The position numbers and the translations under genes are program-made. Below, one piece after another: positions 14,001 through 25,100 of a DNA stretch of 64,000 bases. Under the pieces are notes generated by a model. It was given only the letters and a program-made list of their open reading frames with translations. It had not been told where the DNA came from and made no database searches. Origin of the DNA: Lottia gigantea (taxonomy: Eukaryota; Mollusca; Gastropoda; Lottiidae); assembly GCF_000327385.1 (NCBI RefSeq), contig NW_008709715.1:186001-250000 (forward strand), in the 5' to 3' direction. Each line of letters begins with the position of its first letter. The first letter of the stretch is position 1.

Positions 14001-14626
14001 CAATATAAAGTGGATATGCAGTATATTCTTTATATTTTTGTTGACAAGCAAGTTACATATTTAAGATGGTGTAAAACTAACAATTCTCTGACTCCTTGAT
14101 AAAAACTACACCGTGCTCATGTTCATAATTATTTTGGAAATTAACAGGTGAAAACTGTTACCTTGTCATAGCGAGCTACTATCTCTGCCCTCTCTCTATT
14201 AGCTCTCTTCACTTCCTCTATCTCAGACAAACTACTAGAAGCTAATCATAAAAAATAATCCGAAAATTAAGTATGGCAGCAACATTTATATCAATATCCA
14301 CTTTCAATTTCTTTATTCAAAAAAAGTATTTGTGTGTAAAGCAAGGTATTCCATAGAAGGCCTAGAGAATATCAATCATACAGTGAATCACCCTAGTGAT
14401 TTCTACATTTACAATTTCCACCCCAGTGATTTCATCCAAATGGCTTCCTCTGCATAATATGCACATCGAATTATACAGAGACCTACTCTACTACTGCTTA
14501 ATTTGATAGCATGTATGTTTCCATAATGATGATAAAATATGTTGTAAGTCATATCATAGAAATTCAATAACATCAATTTGAAATTTTAAAGGGGTGAAAA
14601 CTTACTCATATTCAACTGGCACCATT
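8072..14626 (-). CDS. USP6NL: USP6NL/RN-tre-like TBC-domain Rab GTPase-activating protein
   Basis: TBC proteins speed GTP hydrolysis by Rabs; human USP6NL acts on Rab5/Rab43 in endocytic and Golgi traffic. Thirteen coding exons (minus, 5' to 3'): 14626-14607, 14234-14162, 13859-13774, 13421-13379, 13109-13029, 12446-12339, 12037-11928, 11566-11452, 10907-10853, 10651-10557, 10023-9958, 9587-9488, 9114-8072. The sum is 1995 nt, 664 residues, in frame throughout. The N-terminal block [10 protein letters not shown] and [17 protein letters not shown] match the family. The TBC domain starts at [12 protein letters not shown] (about residue 107) and runs to about 310. Both catalytic fingers are present: IxxDxxR with Arg159, and YCQGM with Gln196. 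The tail (about 318-664) is Ser/Thr/Asp-rich without a known domain. Start ATG 14626 is the first in the open exon. 5' UTR exons were not located. Confidence 0.93.
9716..9870. repeat. Intronic dispersed repeat (pairs with 11037-11250)
   Basis: Lies in a USP6NL intron. It shares ordered words with 11037-11250: 'gtgctacttctccaa' against 'tagcacttctgccaa', 'ctgaagatc', 'ctctgagcaaaaacatg' against 'ttctgagtaacaacatt', and 'ttcaggttctgttttgatatt' against 'ttcaagttctgttttaatatt'. Family unknown. Confidence 0.45.
11037..11250. repeat. Intronic dispersed repeat (pairs with 9716-9870)
   Basis: Second, longer and diverged copy in another USP6NL intron, same orientation as 9716-9870. Confidence 0.45.
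11717..11793. mobile_element. MITE family A, left-end fragment
   Basis: TTAAAGGAATAGTAAAGGGG followed by 'tgtgtatcagggacactgatatgcaccattc' matches the family left half. The rest is missing. Lies in a USP6NL intron. Confidence 0.55.
13169..13299. mobile_element. MITE family A, central fragment
   Basis: Carries 'tctgtggttccttcaattccac', 'cacataaagccctta' and 'cttagttttagaggaattacagga', matching the central hairpin of the copy at 4351-4604. Terminal repeats are absent. Lies in a USP6NL intron. Confidence 0.5.
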
Positions 14627-17600
14627 CTGTTTACATTTTTATAAATAAGCTAATATTATTGAATATCAAATACAGTAAATCTGTAAACAAAAATCATAAG
14701 CTTATAGAGCAAATATGAATATTATCCTAGTCATGCATAAATGTATAACCATGTATCTGTCCCATACATTAGTTTATCACAGATATTCAATAGGCTATCA
14801 CCAAACAGCTATTTTATAGGCCTATGTTTTAGATCACATCAAAAGAATTTTTATTCCAAACACATTATGAGATTATCAATAATACTTTCAAACTAATAAT
14901 CTAGTCACTAAAGATAAATGACAAAAGACAATTCTGTAAAAGCACCAGAGAATGATGCCGAGCAAGTGGTTTCTTTTTAGAACATAGTTCATTGCCAAAC
15001 AAATAAAATTTAAGAATCTATGAGAAATTCAGAAAATACCTTGTTAACAGAAAGGTTTTGTCTTTTTTTCTGATGACAGTAGTTAGGCTTAGAATGAATT
15101 GAATTTGATTATGAAAGAACAAGCAACATATCATTTGAAACAGCCACTGACAGTGACATGAAAGAGTTTTACTGAAGTAGTCACATTGCTCTCTAATGAG
15201 TGTTTTGTTGATGTCATAATCTTTTCAAGAATATAACAATTCGATACCTTTATCGATCTCTGTTTAAAGCTTACATTGACTGTTAAAGGTTCTTTAAAAT
15301 GTAAATAAGTAGATCTAACTAAACCGAAGGGGAAGGGGTTGTAAAAAGTGAAGAGTCGATAGTAAATAAAGTAGGTTGACATCGGCTGAAACCGGTTTGA
15401 TATAAGTAAGCCATGGCAAAATTCTGCTTACGCATAACATATTGTTTCAAGTGTATGCAATACACTAGTTAATGAACTCGATATATCGACTAAATGAAAT
15501 GTTATTTTACCAAAATCGAGCAAATTTATAAAAATTCCACCATTTTATTTGCAGGAAAGGGAACACCTACAGGTCACGTGATATTGCCACTTCCTGGCTT
15601 CAGACCACTATAACATTTCCCAAGAGAATTCATCAAAATTATTGTCCATGAGGAGCGTGAGAGACATTTTCTATAAATTTCACCGTGGCTAATGGACCGA
15701 TGTCGTATAATATCAAACGAGAAAAAAAATTGCAGAATAAATCTTATCCCTCTGAAGCTCAGTCAGAATATTCAGGTTTCATAAGATAAGTGTGCAGCTA
15801 TATGTTGGGACTTTGGCCCTCAGTACTGGCCTCAGTTTCAAACTATCCTAGGCTAATCTAAAGGCCTCAGTTCTTTTTAGTATAAGGAAGGCTCCAAAGT
15901 CTGGTTGTGGTCATAGAATTACCTATGGACGGTTGTGACATATAAAAACTCCAACCTTGGTCCTGGGTAGCTTTTGCAATGTAAGATGACTTCTACATTT
16001 CGTTTTGTTTTCGGTACCGGTAACGTACACGTTACTCAGTACAAACAGGTGGTACACTTTGAGTCTAGACTAATAAGAGTCTACAATTAGTTTTATATAG
16101 CTTTGCAGGACACGCTTAACGCCAATAACGGTATTAAGTATGTATTTATTACAGTTTTTTGTGCGTGTGACAGAATATGATAGGACGCCGGTTCAGATCC
16201 ATCCCGGCGTCCATCTTTATTTTGAACCCAGCTGTTGGAAATTTGGCACCTTGACATTTTGTAGGCCTAGGTCTACTGGCCATAATATTTACATGTCTAG
16301 TCTATAATAACTTGGGTTTTTCAGAATATCTATGACATATTTTTGCCTTTAATTTGATAACTGACATTAGGCCTAACATTAGGACGTCAGATCTAACTTA
16401 AATGGTTACGGTACCGGTACATGTATTTTGTTTTTCATTCTTCAAAAGGATTGACGGTCATTAAATCTGCCCTTTTGGATTTTCCACCCTTCAACTTGAA
16501 AGATCGTACATGACGAATAAGATGGTTTATTTCTATAAAATAACCAAAAAATTTCTGTTTATAGGTCTACCTACTTTATATTTCTACAAAGTATTTTAAT
16601 ATCAAAGCTATAGGACAAATTGGTCATTGTAGTGAAAGGCCATTATTGTGAACGCCATCTTTTATTTTGAACAGCACTTCAGGAGTTTTTAGGTTGTTCG
16701 TCACAATCAAGGGAGTTTATAAAATCCTCTAGCCTAGATATTTATATTTCAATAAAACAACTAGCTGAACATACCTCTTAAAATCATTAGAATAAAAGTC
16801 AGACCCGTAGCTTAAGGACGGGCAACGACAATGCTCCCCCCCTCCCCCCCTCCGAAAAAAAAACGAATATTGATCATTGTCCCTCTGGATAAATTACTTA
16901 CAACCACGGCCCCACCCCCGGCCCCACCCTCAACCCCAAATCTGGCTGCAGGCCTGATAAGAGAAGTTGAGTGTAATTTTCTTTAAGTTAACAACAGTAG
17001 CCATAGGGTTAGGTTGACATTACTTATAAAGAGATAAAATGAAGTATGAAATAGGAATGCATAAATTCATGTTTCTGAATACATTTTAAAAGGACAACAG
17101 CAAGCAGTGACTCGGTTTAGTGCTTTCCTAGAATAAGCAAATCCAATTCCAGCCGATCCTGAGCGCTAGGACTTAGGCCTACACTTACAGTATTTGAAGC
17201 GACAACCAGACTAAAAGCCTTTCGAGACAGGTAAGTGTAATATTTTGACGGGGATTATGTGCCTGTTTCAAAATAAAAGAATTGTGTTATTTTTCCTTTC
17301 GTAGGCTATACAGACTTATCAGTTTTTTTGTTAACATTGTAATATCATTATTTTTATCACCTTATGTCTATATAAATGGAACTTTTGTGATGTTGGTAAA
17401 TTTTCAAAAGATTCCGATTTTCATCATAACACCTAGTTTTAATTCTGATTTTCGACTTTTTAACACATGTATGTAAAATGTCATGTAAATTAATGCATAG
17501 CCTATGTCGATATTCTATATAAATGATTTATATAGATCAGTGACCGATTCTTAGCCTACTTTCACTCTTAATACACATGAAAATTAGCCTCTATCATCCA

Positions 17601-17911
17601 AACCCTCTTTGTCTCGTCATAGACAGAGTCTGGATGTCATGTGACAATGTGAGTGTGTTACAATACTCGCGATCTTTTTATTTGACAACATTTGGATTTG
17701 ACACACTTGAGACTAACAACAAAATTTCATATTTTCATTTTGGGGAATGTAGTCTTCTGAATATTGCTTTCCTGATGAGAATCAATTTCATGTAGCCTAT
17801 TCGTCATTCTTTAGAGACTGGATATCAAATCTTTGCTTCGACTACAAAAAGTAATAATGGTATTAATTACAGCTTCGATTAACAACGTCCGTATGATTTC
17901 TATGATTGCAG
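14627..17911. other. Divergent upstream region between USP6NL and the SLC22 gene
   Basis: No protein-coding exon was recognised. It holds a poly-C/poly-A stretch at about 16836-16865 and a C-rich stretch at 16905-16940 (G-rich on the minus strand), a GC-rich hairpin at 16183-16212, and a possible untranslated exon ending CGAGACAG at 17230 before GTAAGT. 5' UTR exons and promoters of both flanking genes are expected here but cannot be fixed from sequence alone. Confidence 0.5.
16183..16212. other. Perfect 9-bp GC-rich hairpin
   Basis: GGACGCCGG at 16183-16191 and its exact reverse complement at 16204-16212, with a 12-base loop holding 'ttcagatcc'. The loop resembles a tRNA T-loop, but no A box or cloverleaf could be built upstream. 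Function unknown. Confidence 0.35.
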
Positions 17912-17952
17912 AAGAACGAGATGTCGCATTTTCATTCTGAAAAGCGATACAG
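17912..17952 (+). CDS. Possible first coding (or 5' UTR) exon of the SLC22 gene
   Basis: A mini-exon bounded by 'gattgcag' upstream and a GTAGGC donor. An ATG at 17921 reads MSHFHSEKRY. Joined to the acceptor at 19157, the frame runs without a stop through SAFD into MKFDEVLEIL of the transporter. This could add 14 residues to the N-terminus, or it may be a spliced leader exon with translation starting at 19167. Confidence 0.4.
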
Positions 17953-19156
17953 GTAGGCTACAATACTGCTAAAATGCCTTGTGTTTATATAAATCTTGTG
18001 TTCGACTTGTATGTGTTTAACTGTCTAAACTGTCACCTTTTACATTATTTACAACATGATGATAAATTTCAGAGAAAGAAGTTTTACTAACAGGTCTATG
18101 TAACCATAGGTCATAGTTTTAATTGAAGATTGTTTACAGTTAGAGCAGAAAGAATGAAGAGGTAACGAGTGGGTTTTTGTTTTTTTCCTCTCTTTTATTA
18201 CTTTTTTGGATGGATCACTAAACTGGCAATCATATGAACTGATAAGCCGTGTACGTTTGATATCCTTCAACAAAGAAAAAACCGTAAAATTGTCATGCAA
18301 GTGACATATTCTTCAAAATGTTGTGATTTGCCTCCCCTTATTCGATAAAAACGAAAATGTACATACTGCATCTTATCCAAACCACACCTCATACCAATGA
18401 GCGATGGATCAATAATATATTTTTTTCGCATTTTTTGCAAATGTTCAAGGTCATATATCTAAACCATAGATTTAAAGTGGGATATACTGGGATGTTGCTT
18501 TCTGGCCGTCACATTAATTGAGATTGACTCGTTGAATTTTATTAACTTTACGTCACTTTTGCAAATACCATTTATGCCAAGTTACATTTGGATCATAATC
18601 GTGTCAAGTTATTGTAGAATAACAGAGACAAAGTTGAAGCTATATGTTTCCGATACACAGGCGAACATCAGTTCCATTTTATATAAAGTATTAGACCTTT
18701 ATATAACCTGCTAACATATTAGCCTATATATGAGCAATTGATAAAAAAAAAACAGTTGATAACGTTTTCCTTTCTGCTTTAAAAATTGACTCATAATGAT
18801 TAGCACCATATTGATTATTTTACTGTCACAATGAAATGTTCTATCATGTAGAACGATGATTTGTTAACGGATAAGCTTTTACAGTATAACCATAATACGG
18901 ATTCTGATACGGATTAAATAGAAACAAATGTCTTTAATGAATCAATGTGTAACAGCGATATTGTTGTTGAGATTAACGTGTATATAAAGTGCGAAAAGAC
19001 GAATACCACCGTCAAGAAGATTGTAGATGCTTTTCTTTATTTAGGCCCGGTACTCTGCATTTGAACTACGCGTGTTTTGAGATCGATAAGAACTGGGAGT
19101 CAAAAGACGCCGGTATACTACGGTTTTATTTCATTCTACTATAATCATTGTTTCAG

Positions 19157-22100
19157 TGCATTCGATATGAAGTTTGACGAAGTTCTTGAGATATTAGGAC
19201 CGTTTGGTAAATATCAAAAAACCAGATGTTTTCTACTCTGTTTGTTTGCCATTGTATCAGCATGGCATGCATTAAATATGGTATTTGTCGGTGCCGAACC
19301 GAAATTCTACTGTGATTACCGTAGTATAAATAGAACTGGAACCAGTCTGCAGAATCTAAGTGAAGATNNNNNNNNNNNNNNNNNNNNNNNNNNNNNNNNN
19401 NNNNNNNNNNNNNNNNNCAGGCAAGTATTATTAATAATAAAAATGTTTGGCACTTTAAATTATGTGGTACAACACTGGACTACATACGCATGTTGTATAT
19501 GGAGAACAGCAGCGTATTTAGGAAGGGGGGGGGGGGGGGCATGGTGTAGTGACCTCTCTTCGGGCCATGAAAAAATGAGAAATGTAATCTACTTTCAGAC
19601 CCTACCCCTACCCCTGTCTTTCAATGAAATCACCCCTACGCCGCTGATGGTGAATATAGCCTATAGTAACTGTTTATAAAGTTGTTGACTGCTTATAGTA
19701 TATTCATGATCTAGTAGAATACTAGTATTGTTATAGTACCCATGACGCTATACTATGTTTGTATATGCAACTACTAAGTGAGATGTACAATCACTGACTT
19801 AATTCATTAGCACTCACGCCAACCGATATTATCAGTATTGTTAATATGATTGTTTGTAGGTATGTGTCATCTCACATGAGCTTCGGGTTTTAAAAGTGAA
19901 CAGTTTGGACTCCCCCCACCCCCCATCTCCATTCCCTTCCTCATTTTATTCTTGGCACGTACTTGTCTATCCTGAACTATTTCTGCATACATGTCTACAG
20001 CATACCCGATTGTAATAATGTACAAATTATATAACAAGGGAATTATTATTGAAGATTTTCCCTGTTGTCTGATGGATTTGACTTCTTGGCTGAGCATTTC
20101 ACTTTAATTGCACATCATCCCACATCATCGTTCGTAAACAATTAATTATCAGCATTATTCGGTGGAAGTATAGCGACTGATAATATGTTTGCTTTAAGCT
20201 TTCAAGTATAGACTAAATTTGATTGTTTGAAAGACGTAGCATATTTGTACATAAGTAATAATAAGATAATCTAGCCAACTGTGCACTGTTTTAGACTAGT
20301 AAATATGACCTGAAATTATTTTGTTTTCAGTTTGATCTAGTATGTGATAGGAAAGCATTGAAGAGTACGTCCAAGACCATCTTTTTCTTTGGTCGACTAT
20401 GTGGTGCTGTGGCATTTGGTCAGTTATCAGACAGGTGAGTTGAAAGTTCAATGATTGTTTCTAAAATGAACTCTGATCCAAATATGGCTCGGAGATCTGA
20501 TAGGGTTCTTCTTTGTGTTATGTGTAGTTTCACTGCTTTAAATCAAGCGCAGATACCTTGATAAGATTAAACCAAGCGTTTGAAGATCTATTCTCTTCAA
20601 GTTCTAGATCTGATTAGGAACTTCTTCATTGTTAACTTCACCGCTTTTGAATCATGACCAAATGATGTAAAATACTCAAAACCACATGTCCGGAGAACTA
20701 TTATCTAATCTTTTAGATCTGTTGTGTAGCTTCATCACTTGAATCATTAGCAGATGACAATTATGTTGAACTATTTTTACAATGTTTTTAACGCCAATGT
20801 CGTCTCTTTCATTCAGAATCATTCAGATTGGTAGGATTCGGAGTTCAAGAATTATGAGATCTTTCATGTCGGTACAATATCCTTGTAAAGTTTCTGGAAC
20901 GTTTGGGAGAATAAACCTGATTGAGTCAAAATATATATTTCTTTAATTTCAGGTTTGGGAGACGACCTATGTTTTTTATTGGTACGGCGATATTGTTGAT
21001 AGCCGGTTCGGTTGCAGCGGCATCTCAGAACATTTACATGTTTATGCCAATGTATTTCCTTCAAGGTTTAGCTCATACGGGAATTTTCTTAGTCGCTTTC
21101 ACTTTATGTAAGTATAACAGATATACAGATATAACAGACATACTGTTAGTAACATCACTGTTGTCATGTTTATCTGAAGACTGTTGCCAAAACAACTTAT
21201 GTTTTTCCTTGTCGTGTGTGTCTTGAAGACGTTAGGTGAAAAGGCCAAGCAGGTGCAACAGAATTTCACAGCATCAAGCTCAGAGCACTAGAAGTTTAAA
21301 ACCTCAATGATGAGAAATTTGAAAATGGGTATGGGAATAAGCCGAGTCAGCCCAACCCACGGTCTCCCGGAGAAACGCCACTTTCAAATTATTTAAAGAT
21401 AATGAATTCTGTAATATTTTAAGATTAAAATGATACGATATGAATCAAAAGCACTTCATGGAAATATAAGTATATTAATATCCAATAACATGTTCAGGCA
21501 TTAACTTCAGTGACCATTGGATCGATACAGCTTAAAACAGCTGGGATATATTATCTACATATTCTATTCTATTATTAATGATTTTCATGAAGTAGTCAAA
21601 GCTGGCCTTGAAGCAATACAATGTGACCCCAAAATACAACATATTATTGATAACTTTGAATTAAAGTCCGCCGCTTAAATCATTGAGTGTGTAGATTGCT
21701 ACCTTCGTTCCTATAATTTAACAAAAAATTATACTCCCTAAATTCTTAAAATTGTGTTCTATACATGTTCATGGTATGTACTATATTTGATTATTTAATA
21801 TATTTGTGTAGACCAACGTAGACAATTTAACTTATTAACCTGACAGACAATTATTGATCTAACAGTATTTTGTGTGTTATATTCATAGTAAATTTGTATT
21901 TTGTTTCAGCCACGGAATTGGTGGGGCCAAAGTATAGATTATTGGTTGGTTTTATGATTCAAATGTTTTATTCTGTGGGTTATATTACACTAGCTGGTAT
22001 AGCCTATTTAATTGGTGATTGGAGATATATAGAACTAGCTATAACATTACCAGTTCTCTTATTTATATCATATTGGTGGTTAGTATCACATTTATTTTAT

Positions 22101-25100
22101 TAAATACTCAATTATAATTATTAATATCAAATGTACTCGAATCTATTCGATTGACTCTAATCTACCCAATTGTCTTGAATCTATTCAATTGACTCGAATC
22201 TATTCAATTGACTCGAATCTATCCAAATGACTCGAATCTAACAAATTGACTCGAATCTAACAAATTGACTCGAATCTTTTCAATTGACTCAAACCTATTC
22301 AATTGACTGGGATATGGTTAATTATTGACTCGAATCTTTCCAAATGACACCAATCTATTCAACTGACTCGAATCTATTCGAATCAGTCGGTATACAAAAT
22401 CGTTTACAAAAGCATTGAACTATGGTGTTAAACAATCAACCATAATATTTGTATGAAGTCCCTGGAATGTAGCCATACGAAATTAGCACGTCCAAACAAG
22501 CTAGCATGATAGTTTTCGTGTTTCAATTTGGTGTTAAACACTTCAGATACTGTGGCAAACAATTTAGATTGAGCATGACACAGTATGAAATAATTTCATT
22601 TTAATTAGATATTCATCACATAGACATTAAATATGACATTAAGATATGGGTACAATTGTACAAATTAATGCCATGAATGTTATTTGAATGTGGAAATGTT
22701 TGTGCCAAACTAATGTATGACTATACAATTTCTTAGTGTTTCATTGTAGGCCTATATGTCGTGAAATATATACCATACATAAACATTCCAATCTCAGAAT
22801 AAACTTTTGACCTCTTTCACACGGTTTAGCTTGTCGTCAACAAGGAAACATATTTCCATATTATTATCAATTTTGATAAAGAGACTACGATTACAAACAT
22901 ATACACAAACACTAAAATAAATCTCTCTGTGATAAATTGTACATGTATAAATAAATAATAGTTACGCAAGTTATTCGAAGGGAATTCCAAGTTGATAAAC
23001 CCATTGGCATCAGGTGTTCCAATTAGTGAGCATGCCCTACTTTGCTAACCTCTCCCATAGTACTTATTAAAGTGTAGTTTGATTTGATTTTGACACCCGG
23101 TGACAATCTTCTCCACCATCAGAGCCATCGACCTATTGATGTAAAATATACATCAAGTAAAATTAAATTTAGAACAAACTTTCCTTCCTTTTTTATTCAT
23201 CAACTTTTATTTCTAATATAGTCACTTCTGTCTAACGAAAGCCCTCTTGAACGTTCGTCAAATTAACCTTTTGACCTAACTCGATGACGTCTGCTCTTAC
23301 TAATATCAGCACTGGAGAGAGCAGAGTTTGATTCGCTAAAAGCATGGTAAGGTCAAAAAGTTAATTTGACGAACGTTCAAGAGGGCTGTCGTTAGACCCT
23401 TACTGAAGTGGCTATATCAAAAATAAAAGCTAATAAAAAAAAACGGAACAGAAACAAATTTTCCTCATATGCCTTGCTTAAATAGAGACGAAAGACAAAT
23501 ATCTTAAACATATTCGTTTCATTTCCAGGTTTTTACCGGAATCTGTGCGTTGGTTATTGACCCAGAAAAAGAATGAAGAAGCTCAGAAATATTTGGAGAA
23601 AGCAGCTAAAACTAATGGTGTTGTGCTACCCACAGAATTTATGGAAAGTTTACAGTCTGAAAAAAATGAGGAACCTGACAGAAAATATACCTTTATAGAT
23701 TTGGTTAGAACGTGGCCTATGGCGAAATTATCTTTAAACGTTTGGTTGAATTGGTAAGTAAATTCAATGTAGTCGTCAAAATTAGCTGATAGACTATTAT
23801 AGAGCTCAATTTTTTCTATCCGTATCACCTTTCAGAATTAAATTCAACGCCAGGTTCATTTAGGAGTATTATTTCCACTTGTTGTGAAATCACTAGCCAT
23901 TTGACCGTTTCAATTAATGTCATTTCTGTATTAATGACGTCAAAAATCCCTAAATCTCTTATTGTCTAAATATTCACACAGTTGATTTTTTATATTCTAG
24001 GTTAGTGAACGCTCTAGTATACTATGGTTTATCACTAAACACAGCAGATTTAGCTGGTAGTCCGTATCTAAACTTCTGTATCTCTGGTGCTGTAGAAATC
24101 CCAGCCTATACATTATGTATTATATTCTTGAATAGATTAGGACGTAAAATACCATTAGTAGTAACAATGTGTATAGGTGGAATAGCATGTATATTATCTG
24201 GTACCATTCCAATAGACGATAATCCTGGTAATTATTTTCATGTATTTCATGTCCTTATTTGGATTTATATGGCCGAAGCTCCTGTTAATTGAGCGCTTGA
24301 TTCCAAAATTTGAAAGGATTCCAACTCAGGGTGTGTAACGGCAACATAAGAGGCAAGTTCCTCAGTTTTGCAACGACGACTAAACTTTAGAATTGTCCAT
24401 TTTTGCTTCATTGAATGCGCATAATCTTGCAATTTGTTACCGTCCAGAGAACATAATATGACAAAGGTCAGACAGGTTTTAGTTTGAAATTGTTATAGTT
24501 CATAGTAGGCTCTTGGGTGTTTGAAGTAAGTATTTTAAGCAAACTACAGTGATGAGTGTCCTCTTTATAAATTCTTGACAGATTATTATGGCAATATAAT
24601 ACATTATATATATTATAAAATCTAATCCGAGCGTATCTTAATTAGAATATCAATACCGTAAAGGTATATTATGATATTCGATATGGTAATAACTTCAGAA
24701 AATCCTCATGTGTTACCCATTAACCTACTATATACGACCACATTGAGCTCAAATTTTTTATATTAGAAATATTTGAAATACTTGTTTTTCTTGCCTTCCA
24801 ATTATCCAATTAAGTCTTCGGGTCCAAAGAAATATATGATTTGATGATTTTACATTTGAAATAAATACACTTTCCTCCAAGAAATTTCCCCCGAAAATGA
24901 CCACATTTCGGACTGAAATTTGTGGTCTGACAGTAACCCCGACGCCATAGTCAGCTTACTAATCAATCAGAGATAGTGTTAATATTTTTTGATGTATATA
25001 ATTGTTTGTCTTTGACAGATATGGAAACTTTATCTATAGTTTTAGCTATGATAGGAAAATTTTGTATAACAGCCTCGTACGCCATTATATATTTATTAGC

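Noticed and set aside
16141-16215. tRNA gene suggested by a T-loop-like sequence
   Set aside because: No A box, anticodon arm or acceptor stem partner could be found upstream.
19077-19166. Upstream ATG at 19077 as the SLC22 start
   Set aside because: The frame crosses a good acceptor at 19151-19156, and the added residues do not resemble the family. The start at 19167, or the spliced mini-exon, is preferred.
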